Source: Pseudomonadota bacterium (lineage in GTDB: Bacteria; Pseudomonadota; Alphaproteobacteria; Sphingomonadales; Sphingomonadaceae). From it: a stretch of DNA of 64,000 nucleotides. Below the pieces are notes generated by a model, which saw only the letters and a list, made by a program, of their open reading frames with translations, was not told the origin of the DNA and made no database searches. Location: NCBI GenBank assembly GCA_021849075.1, contig JAJZTH010000008.1:1-64000 (forward strand), given 5' to 3'. A program made the translations under genes and the position numbers. Each line of letters opens with the position of its first letter. Within the stretch, counting starts at the first letter, position 1. This document shows, piece after piece, positions 43,717-52,359 of the stretch.

Positions 43717-44895
43717 ATGCAAGCATCCGGCCTTCGCGTCGCCCTGTTCAGTGGCAACTATAATTATGTGCGCGATGGCGCGAACCAGGCGCTCAACCGT
43801 TTCGTGGGCTATTTGTTGCGCCAGGGCGCGCAGGTGCGCGTCTATTCCCCCACCACCGATACGCCTGCGTTCGAACCGGCCGGCGAACTGGTCAGCGCGC
43901 CATCCTTCGCGGTTCCGGGGCGCAAGGAATATCGCGTGCCGTATCGCCTGTCGGGCGCGTTGAAGCGTGATCTGGCCATGTTCCAGCCCAATCTCATCCA
44001 TCTGGCCAGCCCCGACCCGCTGTGCCATGGCGCGCTCAGCTGGGCGCGGCGACATGGATTGCCCACGGTCGCGTCGGTCCACACCCGGTTCGAAACCTAT
44101 CCGCGCTATTATGGGCTGGCCTTTCTGGAGCCGCTGGTCGAATCGATCCTGCGCCGTTTCTATCGCCGCTGCGACGCCATTGTCGCGCCGTCCGAATCCA
44201 TGGCGCAGCTGCTGCGCGAACAGCGGATGAGCTATGATGTCGGCATCTGGACGCGCGGCATCGACCGGGAGATTTTCAACCCCGGCCAGCGCGACCTGAA
44301 CTGGCGGCGGGCGCAGGGCATTGAAGACAGCACCCCGGCGATCGGCTTCATCGGCCGGCTGGTGATGGAAAAGGGGCTGGACGTCTTTTCCGACACGATC
44401 GACCAGCTGAGCCTGCGACAGGTGCCGCACAAGGTCCTGGTGGTGGGCGAAGGCCCGGCGCGCGAATGGTTTCAAAACCGCCTGCCGCAGGCGGTATTCA
44501 CCGGCTTTCAGAAGGGGTCGGATCTGGGCCGCGCGGTCGCCAGCATGGATATGCTGTTCAACCCCTCCGTCACCGAAACCTTCGGCAATGTCACGCTGGA
44601 GGCGATGGCGTGCGGCCTGCCGACCGTTGCGGCGCGCGCGACCGGCAGCGAAAGCCTGGTGACGGAAGGCGTGACCGGCCGGCTGATCCGCCCCGGCGCG
44701 ATCGGCGACTTTGCCGATGCGCTGGAAACATACTGCCTGGACACCAGCATCCGGCAAAAGGCCGGCGCGGCGGCGCAGGCGCGGGCCGAACGCAATGGCT
44801 GGGATCAGGTCAATCAGGCGCTGGTCGACACCTATTTGCGGGTTATCCGCCAGCGGGCGCAGGGCCTGTCGCCACGATCCAGCCCGGTTCCATAA
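43717..44895 (+). CDS. Glycosyltransferase family 4 protein
   Basis: A 392-residue GT-B glycosyltransferase of the MgtA/PimB-like kind. The N-terminal half has SGNYNYVRDGANQALNRFVGY and SVHTRFETYPRYYGLAFLE; the C-terminal half has GFIGRLVMEKGLDVFSD and the E-X7-E region SVTETFGNVTLEAMACGLP. It would transfer a sugar (mannose or related) to a lipid or polysaccharide acceptor. Single gene, followed by a dispersed palindrome. The sugar is not identifiable. Confidence 0.87.
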   Translation: MQASGLRVALFSGNYNYVRDGANQALNRFVGYLLRQGAQVRVYSPTTDTPAFEPAGELVSAPSFAVPGRKEYRVPYRLSGALKRDLAMFQPNLIHLASPDPLCHGALSWARRHGLPTVASVHTRFETYPRYYGLAFLEPLVESILRRFYRRCDAIVAPSESMAQLLREQRMSYDVGIWTRGIDREIFNPGQRDLNWRRAQGIEDSTPAIGFIGRLVMEKGLDVFSDTIDQLSLRQVPHKVLVVGEGPAREWFQNRLPQAVFTGFQKGSDLGRAVASMDMLFNPSVTETFGNVTLEAMACGLPTVAARATGSESLVTEGVTGRLIRPGAIGDFADALETYCLDTSIRQKAGAAAQARAERNGWDQVNQALVDTYLRVIRQRAQGLSPRSSPVP

Positions 44896-44915
44896 TAAAG
44901 AATAATTCCTATAGT

Positions 44916-44994
44916 CCGTTCGGGCTGAGCCTGTCGAAGCCCTGCATTTTCCTTTCAAGAAAGAACAGCCCTTCGACAGGCTCAGGGCGAACGG
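44916..44994. repeat. Dispersed palindrome (about 29-bp arms)
   Basis: Left arm (44916-44944, starts CCGTTCGGGCTGAGCCTGTC) and right arm (44966-44994) pair with only a few mismatches. It lies between the GT4 gene and rarA, ending four bases before the rarA start. The core GAGCCTGTCGAAG is a common repeat in sphingomonads (recalled). Confidence 0.75.
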
Positions 44995-44998
44995 TGAA

Positions 44999-46309
44999 AT
45001 GATGAGCGATCTCTTCGCCGGCCAGCCGTCGGACCATATCGAAACCGCCCCCCTTGCCGACCGGCTGCGCCCGCGCACGCTGGCCGATGTGGTGGGGCAG
45101 GAACATCTGACCGGCCCGGATGGCGCGATCGGCCGGATGGTGGCGGCAGGGCGACTGTCCTCCATCATCTTCTGGGGACCGCCGGGCACAGGCAAGACGA
45201 CGATATCGCGCCTGCTGGCCGATGCGGTGGGCATGCGCTTTGCGCCGATTTCCGCGGTGTTTTCCGGCGTTGCGGACCTCAAGAAAGTATTTGCAGCGGC
45301 CAAGGAACATGGCCGGATGGGCGAAAAGACGCTGCTGTTCGTGGACGAAATCCATCGCTTCAACCGCGCCCAGCAAGACGGCTTCCTGCCCTTTGTCGAA
45401 GATGGGACGGTGACGCTGGTCGGCGCAACGACCGAAAACCCCAGTTTCGAACTGAATGCGGCGCTGCTGTCGCGGGCGCAGGTGCTGATCCTGCGGCGGC
45501 TGGATGCCGGCGCGCTGGAGCAGTTGCTCGACCGGGCGGAGGCGCTGACGGGACGGCCGCTACCGCTCGATCCCGCCGCGCGCGAGGCGCTACTGGCCAG
45601 CGCGGACGGCGACGGTCGTTTTCTGCTCAATCAGGTCGAAACCCTCTATTCGATCGCGATTTCCACGCCGCTCGATCCGGCGGGCCTGTCCGCCCTGCTC
45701 CATCGCCGCGTCGCCGTGTATGACAAGGATCGGGAGGGGCATTACAATCTCATCTCCGCATTGCATAAATCGCTGCGCGGGTCTGACCCCCAGGCCGCGC
45801 TCTATTATCTGGCGCGGATGCTGACGGCGGGGGAAGAGCCGCTCTATGTGCTGCGGCGGCTGGTGCGCTTCGCTACCGAGGATATCGGCCTGGCCGATCC
45901 GCAGGCGGTGGTGCAATGTCTGGCGGCCAAGGACGCCTATGAATTTCTGGGGTCGCCGGAGGGCGAACTGGCGATCGTGCAGGCGTGCCTCTATTGCGCG
46001 ACCGCGCCCAAATCCAACGCCGGTTATATGGCGATGAAGGCGTCGTTCAAATCGGCGCGCGACACCGGATCGCTGATGCCGCCGATGAACATCGTCAACG
46101 CCCCCACAAAGCTGATGAAGCAGGTCGGCTATGGCAAGGGCTATCAATATGATCATGACGCCGATCAGGGCTTTTCGGGCGCCAATTACTGGCCCGAAGA
46201 AATGACGCCGCAGACTTTCTATCAGCCCAGCGATCGCGGGTTTGAGGCGCGCATTGCCGAGCGGATCGCGCACTGGAACAGGCTGCGGGCCGAACGCGGG
46301 CCGGCGTGA
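44999..46309 (+). CDS. rarA: Replication-associated recombination protein A
   Basis: A 436-residue AAA+ ATPase (MgsA/RarA) acting at stalled replication forks. Walker A WGPPGTGKTTISRLL, Walker B LLFVDEIHRFNRAQQD, sensor 1 VGATTENPSF, and the C-terminal tetramerisation region with YMAMKASFKSARDTG and YQYDHDADQGFSGANYWPEE are present. The palindrome lies just upstream, where its ribosome binding site would be; the start at 44999 or 45002 is consistent. The next gene overlaps by four bases. Confidence 0.93.
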   Translation: MMSDLFAGQPSDHIETAPLADRLRPRTLADVVGQEHLTGPDGAIGRMVAAGRLSSIIFWGPPGTGKTTISRLLADAVGMRFAPISAVFSGVADLKKVFAAAKEHGRMGEKTLLFVDEIHRFNRAQQDGFLPFVEDGTVTLVGATTENPSFELNAALLSRAQVLILRRLDAGALEQLLDRAEALTGRPLPLDPAAREALLASADGDGRFLLNQVETLYSIAISTPLDPAGLSALLHRRVAVYDKDREGHYNLISALHKSLRGSDPQAALYYLARMLTAGEEPLYVLRRLVRFATEDIGLADPQAVVQCLAAKDAYEFLGSPEGELAIVQACLYCATAPKSNAGYMAMKASFKSARDTGSLMPPMNIVNAPTKLMKQVGYGKGYQYDHDADQGFSGANYWPEEMTPQTFYQPSDRGFEARIAERIAHWNRLRAERGPA

Positions 46310-47163
46310 CGCCGCATTTTGCGCGCTTTGCGGCGATCGACTGGTCGGGCGCAAAGGGCGCGCGGCACAAGGGGATCGCCGTTGCTCTCTGTGACGCGGG
46401 ACAGGCCGCGCCGCGCCTGATCCGTGCGCCGGGCGGCATCTGGTCGCGACAGGCGGTGGCCGACTGGCTGGTGAAGACCGCAGCGCAAGCGCCCACCCTG
46501 TTCGGTTTCGATTTCAGCTTTGCGCCGCCTTTTGTGGCGCGGGGCGATTATCTGCCCGGCGACCTGACGCCGCAGGACGGCCCCGCCTTCTGGGCTTATG
46601 TCGACGCGATCTGTGACGATGTCGATCTGGGCGCGGCAAGCCTGCTGGAAGTCGCCCACCGCCGCCATTTTTATTTTGGCAAGGCCGACGGGGTGAAGGC
46701 CGATTTCCTGCACAATCGCGCTTGCGAGGCCCATTATAAGGCGGGCGGCGGCGGCAAGCCGTCCACCATTTATGACGCCATCGGCGCGGCGCAGGTGGCC
46801 AAGGCCAGCTTTACCGGGATGCGGTTGTTGCACCTTGTTCGTCCTCATGTGCCAGTGTGGCCGTTCGATGCCCTGCCCATCGCGGGATCGCTGGTGGTGG
46901 AGATCTACACCAGCATCGCCGCCCGCGACGCGGGACGACCCAAGGGGCGGACGAAGATGCGCGAGGCGGCGGCGCTCGATGCGGCGCTGGCGGCGTTGGG
47001 CAGCGATGCGCATGCCGGCGCAATGCTCGACGATCATGGCGCCGACGCGATCGTGACCGCCGCGTGGATGCGAAAAATGGCGCTGCGCCCCGATCTTTGG
47101 ATGCCGCGGGCGATGACGGCGCAAATTGCCGCCACTGAGGGCTGGACCTTTGGCGTAATCTGA
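46306..47163 (+). CDS. Conserved hypothetical protein (DUF429-like, RNase H-type fold possible)
   Basis: A 285-residue soluble protein. FARFAAIDWSGAKGARHKGIAVAL followed by LFGFDFSFAPPFV looks like the start of a ribonuclease-H-like fold with acidic catalytic residues, as in DUF429 proteins; that match is inference. SLVVEIYTSIAARDAGRPKGRTKMREA and MLDDHGADAIVTAAWM near the C terminus add the typical downstream helices. The GTG start overlaps the rarA stop, suggesting coupling with a DNA-repair gene. Function unknown. Confidence 0.65.
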   Translation: MTPHFARFAAIDWSGAKGARHKGIAVALCDAGQAAPRLIRAPGGIWSRQAVADWLVKTAAQAPTLFGFDFSFAPPFVARGDYLPGDLTPQDGPAFWAYVDAICDDVDLGAASLLEVAHRRHFYFGKADGVKADFLHNRACEAHYKAGGGGKPSTIYDAIGAAQVAKASFTGMRLLHLVRPHVPVWPFDALPIAGSLVVEIYTSIAARDAGRPKGRTKMREAAALDAALAALGSDAHAGAMLDDHGADAIVTAAWMRKMALRPDLWMPRAMTAQIAATEGWTFGVI

Positions 47164-47192
47164 TAGTAAGGGCGTCCCACCCGAAAGGACGG

Positions 47193-47267
<75 letters not shown>

Positions 47268-47758
47268 TATTTTTCAAGCAGGCATGCCGATCCCCAAAAC
47301 AAAGTGGGGGCCGGCATTGCTGCCGGTCCCCACTTCCGTCAGGTCTGTCGATCCGCGTCCCGGGCAGGGATGCGATCATCGGCCCGGCGTATCCGTTTCA
47401 CCCCATTCGTACGCGAGGCTGGCCCGCATGCGAATCCGGCGATCCGGCTATGCTCCGGGGTCTGGCCAAGGGCCGCCGTCCCGGTGCTGGTCGCTTGCCG
47501 CCCTTGCCCGACGTTCACTTTCGCGCGTACCCGGCATGGACTGGAAGCGTCCCGTCCGTTGGCCAATGCCCGATCCTTGCGGACAGGGCCTGCCATCGAA
47601 CGATCGATCCGATTTAAAGGACTGATTTCTCGCCTTTTATGGAAGTAGATCGCTCCGCTTCCCTCGTCTCGATACAAAGATGATCTCACCCGTTTCGAGT
47701 CGATCAAAGCGAAATCGGACCGATTTTTGCCGGCCTCCGCACAAAGCTGTGGATAAGT
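47268..47758. other. 490-base region without a recognised gene
   Basis: No reading frame has protein-like composition or a good start. It contains a strong hairpin (47302-47335), several small inverted repeats, and a perfect DnaA-box consensus on the minus strand (TGTGGATAA, 47748-47756) just beyond the stop of the cupin gene. It could hold a structured RNA or a decayed gene. Confidence 0.5.
47302..47335. terminator. Strong GC-rich hairpin after tRNA-Thr
   Basis: AAGTGGGGGCCGGCA and TGCCGGTCCCCACTT pair with one G-T wobble. The T-rich side (TTTGTTTT) is on the minus strand, so it best terminates minus-strand transcription, but its position suits the tRNA transcript too. Confidence 0.6.
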
Positions 47759-48199
47759 TCAGGCGGGTGGCGACCAGTCTGGCGGGGCCAGCGTGAAACC
47801 GGCAAAATCAAAGCCCGGTGTCACGCTGCAACTGACCAGCGTCCATCCGCCCTGCGGCGTCGACGCCTGCCAATGATGGGCGGGCACGCGCCCTTGCGGC
47901 ATGTGACCGTTCAGCACATCCGGGCCGAGCAGCAGGTCGCTGGCCGGCTGCCCATCCGCCGCGATCGACAGAATCAGCGGCGCGCCGGCATGCCAGAACC
48001 AGATTTCCTCGCCATCGACCCGATGCCAGTGCGACCGTTCATGCGCCTCCAGCAGGAACAGGATCGCCGTTCCGATCGGCCGATCGCCCGGCGCGGCGTC
48101 GGGGCGCCACGTCTCCCTATACCAGCCACCTTCGGGATGCGGGATCAGGCTCAGCGCGGCGATCAGCGCCTTTCCGTCCCGTTCATCATCTGCGCGCAT
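47759..48199 (-). CDS. Cupin-family protein (DUF985)
   Basis: A 146-residue cupin. LIPHPEGGWYRETWR near residue 20, then LFLLEAHERSHWHRVDGEEIWFWHAGAP (cupin motif 1 with HXH) and LVSCSVTPGFDFAGFTLAPP, are the DUF985 marks. A metal-binding single-domain cupin of unknown reaction. Single gene. Confidence 0.88.
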   Translation of the reverse strand: MRADDERDGKALIAALSLIPHPEGGWYRETWRPDAAPGDRPIGTAILFLLEAHERSHWHRVDGEEIWFWHAGAPLILSIAADGQPASDLLLGPDVLNGHMPQGRVPAHHWQASTPQGGWTLVSCSVTPGFDFAGFTLAPPDWSPPA

Positions 48200-48320
48200 C
48201 CTTTGACCTCAAAATTTATGCCTTGAGAAACAGTGACTTAAATTGTTGCCTGACGTTCATGCAACCTGGATCAATATATATGGGTTCAAACGCCAAATCA
48301 CGCAAATGGAGGAGATACAT

Positions 48321-48623
48321 ATGCGTAAAGCCCTGATGGCCCTGGCGGCCATTTCGCTCGCCGTCCCCGTGTCGATGGCCGTGCCCACTGATGGCGCGCA
48401 GGCGCGCAAACATTATCGTTACAAGGAATGGCGTGGCCGCGACGGCCGCACCTATTGCCGCAAGTCTAACGGTACGACTGGCCTGATCGTCGGCGGCGTG
48501 GGCGGCGCGCTGGTCGGCCGGGCGATCGACACCCGTGGCGACCGTGCGACTGGTACGATCCTGGGTGCAGCCGGCGGCGCCCTGCTGGGCAAGGAAATCG
48601 ACAGCAAGCGTCGCTGCCGCTGA
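48321..48623 (+). CDS. Glycine-zipper secreted protein (100 aa)
   Basis: A 100-residue protein with signal peptide (ALMALAAISLAVPVSMA) and a glycine-zipper 2TM region, GLIVGGVGGALVGRAID and GTILGAAGGALLGKEID. Such proteins are usually in the outer membrane or periplasm. GGAGG lies upstream of the ATG at 48321. A hairpin follows the gene. Function unknown. Confidence 0.8.
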   Translation: MRKALMALAAISLAVPVSMAVPTDGAQARKHYRYKEWRGRDGRTYCRKSNGTTGLIVGGVGGALVGRAIDTRGDRATGTILGAAGGALLGKEIDSKRRCR

Positions 48624-48636
48624 TCCGTCAGGCGCA

Positions 48637-48672
48637 TCAGGCCGACGTTCTTTGGAGCGAGCGTCGGCCTGA
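48637..48672 (+). terminator. Hairpin after the glycine-zipper gene
   Basis: TCAGGCCGACG and CGTCGGCCTGA pair exactly around a 14-base loop. No U-run; probably a terminator or 3' stabiliser. Confidence 0.5.
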
Positions 48673-48708
48673 GATCGGACAGGCCGCATGAAGATGCAGG
48701 CACAAAAA

Positions 48709-48738
48709 AGGGACGGCATCCCGTCGGATGCCGTCCCT
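48709..48738. terminator. Bidirectional Rho-independent terminator
   Basis: AGGGACGGCATCC and GGATGCCGTCCCT pair exactly, with AAAAAA on the left and CTTTTT after a short spacer on the right, so it can end transcripts from both sides: the glycine-zipper gene and the small secreted protein gene. Confidence 0.8.
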
Positions 48739-48761
48739 AACTTTTTGCAGGCGCTTGGCGA

Positions 48762-49046
48762 TTATTCCGAAGCGGCGCCGCGTGCGTCTTCCACCTTGAA
48801 GGCAACCTGCTGGCCGCCCGAGACGCCCGAAACCTTGCCATTCTTGACAGCCAGATTGAAGGCGACGGCGTCGGGGAAGCGACGGCCCGAAATCACCTTG
48901 CCAGCCTTGGTGTCCTTCACCTGGTAGACATAGGTGTAACCTTCATGGCTGAAGCGCTGCTTGGGCGCGGCATCTTCTGCATAAGCGGCGGTGGCGACGG
49001 TAGCGCTAACAACGCCAGCAACAATCAACTTGGACAGCATTCGCAT
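48762..49046 (-). CDS. Small secreted hypothetical protein (94 aa)
   Basis: A 94-residue protein with signal peptide (LSKLIVAGVVSATVATAAYA, cleaved near residue 22). The mature part contains HEGYTYVYQVKDTKAGKVISG and a glycine-rich end (KVSGVSGGQQVAFKVED). A GGAG-like site precedes the ATG. Periplasmic; no domain recognised. Likely a short gene of sphingomonads. Confidence 0.65.
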   Translation of the reverse strand: MRMLSKLIVAGVVSATVATAAYAEDAAPKQRFSHEGYTYVYQVKDTKAGKVISGRRFPDAVAFNLAVKNGKVSGVSGGQQVAFKVEDARGAASE

Positions 49047-49203
49047 GGGTAAACTCCTTGTGAATGCCGATCAAACACCTCTTATTGTTCTTGTTCTGTT
49101 GAAGATGCTTTTATGTTGCAGCGCGGCACAGCGACAATCGCAAAAAACGGCGTGCTGATTGCGTCCAGCGCAACCGGGTTTCACCCCGTCTACAAAGATG
49201 ATT

Positions 49204-49611
49204 TCAAGCCTTTGACATTGCGAGAATATGGTCGAATTCGGCTTTTGTCAGCGGCGCGACGGAAAGACGCGATTGGCGCAACATGACCATGTTCGACAGC
49301 GCCGAATCGGCCTTCATGGCCTTGAGCGTCACCGGTTTCGCCAGTCTTTCGCGTGGCGCGACATGCACCGCGATCCACTTTCCGCTGTCGTCCGTGCTGT
49401 CGGGCGCGGCCTCCTCGACAATCTCCATGATGCCGACCGCCTCAACCCCGATATTGCTGTGATAGAAGATAGACAGGTCGCCCCGGCGCATCGCGCGCAT
49501 GTGGCCCTGCGCCGCATGGTTGCGCACGCCGTCCCATTCCGCCTTCCCCTTCCTGACCAGATCGTCATAGGAAAAGGCGTCGGGTTCCGATTTCATCAGC
49601 CAGTAATTCAT
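49204..49611 (-). CDS. EVE-domain protein
   Basis: A 135-residue PUA-like EVE domain: NYWLMKSEPDAFSYDDL, WDGVRNHAAQGHMRAMRRGD and FYHSNIGVEAVGIMEIV are diagnostic. EVE domains bind modified bases in DNA or RNA, and stand-alone ones are of unknown job. The ATG at 49611 has GGAGG seven bases upstream. Divergent from the next gene. Confidence 0.92.
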   Translation of the reverse strand: MNYWLMKSEPDAFSYDDLVRKGKAEWDGVRNHAAQGHMRAMRRGDLSIFYHSNIGVEAVGIMEIVEEAAPDSTDDSGKWIAVHVAPRERLAKPVTLKAMKADSALSNMVMLRQSRLSVAPLTKAEFDHILAMSKA

Positions 49612-49714
49612 TTTGCCTCCTTGCAACAGCGGCCCGGCGCGATCAAGGATGCAGCCATGCGTGGGCGACCCCATATGGGTGGCGCGCCCCATTTCGATAT
49701 CTGGAGACTATAAC

Positions 49715-50662
49715 GTGTCGCAAACGGTACTGGAGCAGGTGCCCGTCCTGTCCATGGCGGATATGCCCAAGGCGGATTTCGCCCAGGCTTTCGGCCAATC
49801 CTTCCAGCGCTTCGGCTTTGCCATGGTGAAGGACCATGGCATGGACCAGTCGCTGGTCGACAATGGCTGGGCGCTGGCGCGCGATTTCTTCGCCCTGCCC
49901 GTCGATGTGAAGCGCGCCTATGACGCCAAGTTCAACGGGGGCCAGCGCGGCTATACCGCTTTCGGCGTGGAAATCGCCAAGGGCGCGAGCGAGAATGACC
50001 TGAAGGAATTCTGGCATGTCGGGCGCGACCTGCCCGCAGGCGATCCGCTGGCGAAAACCATGCCGCCCAACATCTGGCCGGCGGAGATGCCGGAATTCAA
50101 GCCGGTCTTCGCCAAACTCTATCGCGAGTTCGATCGCGTCGGCGCGGAATTGCTTTCGGCCATCGCCCTTTATCTGGGCCTACCCGAACGCTGGTTCGAC
50201 GGCCCGGTCGAAAATGGCAATTCCATCCTGCGCCTGCTTCATTACCCGCCAGTGTCGCCGCAGGCACCCGGCATCCGCGCCGGCGCGCATGAGGATATCA
50301 ACCTCATCACCCTGTTGCTGGGCGCGGAAGAAGGCGGCCTGGAACTGAAGGATCGTAGCGGCAACTGGCTGCCGGTGGTGCCGCCGCCGGGCGCGCTGGC
50401 GATCAATGTCGGCGACATGTTGCAGCGGCTGACCAACTTTGTGCTGCCATCGACCAGCCATCGCGTGGTCAATCCGCCGCCCGAACGGCGCGGTCATTCG
50501 CGCTATTCCATGCCCTTCTTCCTGCATCTGCGCCCCGACTTCATGATCGACGCGCTGCCGCAATGCGTGAGCGCAGATAATCCGCGCCGGCAGGAGCCGA
50601 TCAGCGCGCATGATTATCTGACCGAGCGGCTGATCGAGATCGGGCTGATCAAGAAGGGGTAA
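49715..50662 (+). CDS. Isopenicillin N synthase-like 2OG-Fe(II) oxygenase
   Basis: A 315-residue non-haem iron oxygenase of the IPNS/DIOX_N type. The N-terminal DIOX_N domain covers VPVLSMADMPKADFAQ and GFAMVKDHGMD; the iron site is HEDINLITLLLGAEEGG (H and D) and a distal H in STSHRVVNPPPE with R and S of the substrate/2-oxoglutarate motif (RYS). The GTG start is preceded by TGGAG at 49702-49706. The substrate is unknown. Ends near a repeat-like palindrome. Confidence 0.88.
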   Translation: MSQTVLEQVPVLSMADMPKADFAQAFGQSFQRFGFAMVKDHGMDQSLVDNGWALARDFFALPVDVKRAYDAKFNGGQRGYTAFGVEIAKGASENDLKEFWHVGRDLPAGDPLAKTMPPNIWPAEMPEFKPVFAKLYREFDRVGAELLSAIALYLGLPERWFDGPVENGNSILRLLHYPPVSPQAPGIRAGAHEDINLITLLLGAEEGGLELKDRSGNWLPVVPPPGALAINVGDMLQRLTNFVLPSTSHRVVNPPPERRGHSRYSMPFFLHLRPDFMIDALPQCVSADNPRRQEPISAHDYLTERLIEIGLIKKG

Positions 50663-50665
50663 AAA

Positions 50666-50708
50666 GTTCGGGCGAAGTGGAGATATGTTTCTCGACTTCG
50701 CTCGAAAC
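50666..50708. terminator. Imperfect palindrome between convergent genes
   Basis: Left arm GTTCGGGCGAAGTGGAGA and right arm beginning at about 50690 (TCTCGACTTCGCTCGAA) pair with two mismatches. It fills the gap between the IPNS-like gene and the folB-like gene and resembles the element at 2983-3023. Confidence 0.55.
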
Positions 50709-50717
50709 GAACGGCGC

Positions 50718-51113
50718 TTATCGCCGGCCGCGGCCCAGGGTGATGCCGATTTCCTCGCCACGCTCGCTCAGCGCCAGCTTGACGATCTTCACCTCGACAT
50801 GGCTGACCTTGTCATCCTGAAGGAAGATGGTGTCGATGATATGATCGGCCACCGCTTCGATCAGGGTGAAATGCACGCCTTCGGGCAGCGCGGTCGATGC
50901 GGCATGCTTCAGGTCCATATAGTTTTTGGACTCGGTCAGCGGCGTGCCCGGCTCATAATGATCGGCGATTCGCAGGCGCGCGCGGATGGAAATGCGCAGC
51001 GGTTGGGGGAGATGCGTCTCCTCCGAATAAATGCCGGTCAGCACGTCGACGTGCAGGTTATTGACCTCCAGCGTCAGAAAATCGTCAAATCCAGTCTGCA
51101 TAGCCTGCCACAT
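50718..51113 (-). CDS. Dihydroneopterin aldolase family protein (FolB-like)
   Basis: A protein of about 131 residues with the T-fold of FolB: LEVNNLHVDVLTGIYSEE, LPQPLRISIRARL, TLIEAVADHIIDTIFL and VEVKIVKLALS. It would cleave dihydroneopterin in folate synthesis or act on related pterins; the family also holds alternate-substrate members. The ATG at 51113 has GGAG nine bases upstream. Divergent from the GNAT gene. Confidence 0.8.
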   Translation of the reverse strand: MWQAMQTGFDDFLTLEVNNLHVDVLTGIYSEETHLPQPLRISIRARLRIADHYEPGTPLTESKNYMDLKHAASTALPEGVHFTLIEAVADHIIDTIFLQDDKVSHVEVKIVKLALSERGEEIGITLGRGRR

Positions 51114-51212
51114 ATGGCCCATCTCCTGCCGTAAGGCGGGGCCTATTTAGTCTTTCATTTTGCGGTGTGGGCGCTAAAGCCCGCCGCTCCGGCGCTGCCC
51201 CATGCGCCATTG

Positions 51213-51749
51213 ATGGCGGAACGGCAAGTCGTGTCTCACATTGTGCCTTTGGATAATCAGTCCGACGCAGCGATCGAGCGGCTGCTCGACGCGGCTTTCG
51301 GCCCTGATCGCCATGGCCGCACCGCTTACAAGATCCGGGACGCCATGCCCTGGCTCCCCGCTTTGTCCTTTGCCGTGGTGGATGGCGATGGCGCGCTGAT
51401 CGGATCGCTGCAAAGCTGGCCGGTGGCGCTAACGCAGGCCGATGGCGGGCAATTGCCGCTGATCATGGTCGGCCCGGTGGCGGTCGAACCGGCGCATCAA
51501 AAGGGCGGCCATGGCCGCGCGATGATGGATGCCGTGGTCGCCGCCGCCCGAAAACTGCGCACCGAGCCGCTGATGATGATCGGCGATCCCGAATATTATG
51601 GCCGTTTCTGGGGCTTCACCGCCGATGGCACCGGTGGATGGAATGCGCCCGGCCCGTTCGAGAAACGCCGCCTGCTGGCGCTGTCGGTCGATGGCCGGAC
51701 GGTCGGCGGCGTGGGCATGCTGACCCCCAGAATTGCTGTTGCGGCCTGA
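51213..51749 (+). CDS. GNAT-family N-acetyltransferase
   Basis: A 178-residue acetyltransferase. IVPLDNQSDAAIERLLDAAFG at the start, LIMVGPVAVEPAHQKGGHGRAMMDAVV (acetyl-CoA loop) in the middle, and IGDPEYYGRFWGF later fit the GNAT fold and resemble the YhbS-like group. The ATG at 51213 is used; a 16-residue upstream extension lacks support. Substrate unknown. Confidence 0.82.
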   Translation: MAERQVVSHIVPLDNQSDAAIERLLDAAFGPDRHGRTAYKIRDAMPWLPALSFAVVDGDGALIGSLQSWPVALTQADGGQLPLIMVGPVAVEPAHQKGGHGRAMMDAVVAAARKLRTEPLMMIGDPEYYGRFWGFTADGTGGWNAPGPFEKRRLLALSVDGRTVGGVGMLTPRIAVAA

Positions 51750-51792
51750 ATAGGGCTTTGCCTTCGGGCAAGGACGTCCCTATCTCCGCCCC

Positions 51793-52359
51793 ATGCCGAT
51801 GGAGCCACTGCCCGACCTGTCCACTTTGTCGCTGGCCGACATAGCCCGCTTGCTCGCCGAAAAGCGGCTGCCGCCGGTGGAGAAATGGAACCCCGATCAT
51901 TGCGGCGACAGCGAAATGCGCATCGCGCGCGACGGCACCTGGTATCATCAGGGGTCGCCGATCGGCCGGGAAACGATGGTGCGGCTGTTTTCCACCATCC
52001 TTCGGCGCGAGCCGGACGGCAGCCATGTGCTCGTCACCCCGGTCGAGAAATTGGACATAGAGGTGGAGGACGCCCCCTTCGTCGCGGTAGAACTGAAGAG
52101 CGAGGGTGAAGGGCGCGCGCGCATGCTGGTGTTTCGCCTGAACAGCGGCGATCTGGTGACGGCGGACGCCGACCATGGCCTGACCCTGCGTGAAACGCCC
52201 GATGGCCCCCACCCCTATCTGCATGTGCGCGGCGGCATGGAGGCTCTGATCGCGCGCAGCGTCTATTATGAACTGATGAACCTGGCGCTGGAGGAAGGCG
52301 CCGAGCGCGTCGGCCTTTGGAGTGAGGGCGTCTTCTTCCCGCTGGACGGGGCGCAATGA
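51793..52359 (+). CDS. DUF1285 family protein
   Basis: A 188-residue protein of the DUF1285 family: WNPDHCGDSEMRIARDGTWYHQGSPIGRETMVRLFSTILR and EDAPFVAVELKSEGEG and HPYLHVRGGMEALIARSVYYELM are the family blocks. Function unknown. It overlaps the Nudix gene by four bases (ATGA), so it is part of an operon with it and cca. Confidence 0.85.
   Translation: MPMEPLPDLSTLSLADIARLLAEKRLPPVEKWNPDHCGDSEMRIARDGTWYHQGSPIGRETMVRLFSTILRREPDGSHVLVTPVEKLDIEVEDAPFVAVELKSEGEGRARMLVFRLNSGDLVTADADHGLTLRETPDGPHPYLHVRGGMEALIARSVYYELMNLALEEGAERVGLWSEGVFFPLDGAQ

Noticed and set aside
47339..47707. Minus-strand frame of 122 residues after tRNA-Thr
   Set aside because: Basic, low-complexity composition, no ribosome binding site, no recognisable domain, and overlapping open frames on the other strand suggest a GC-rich shadow.
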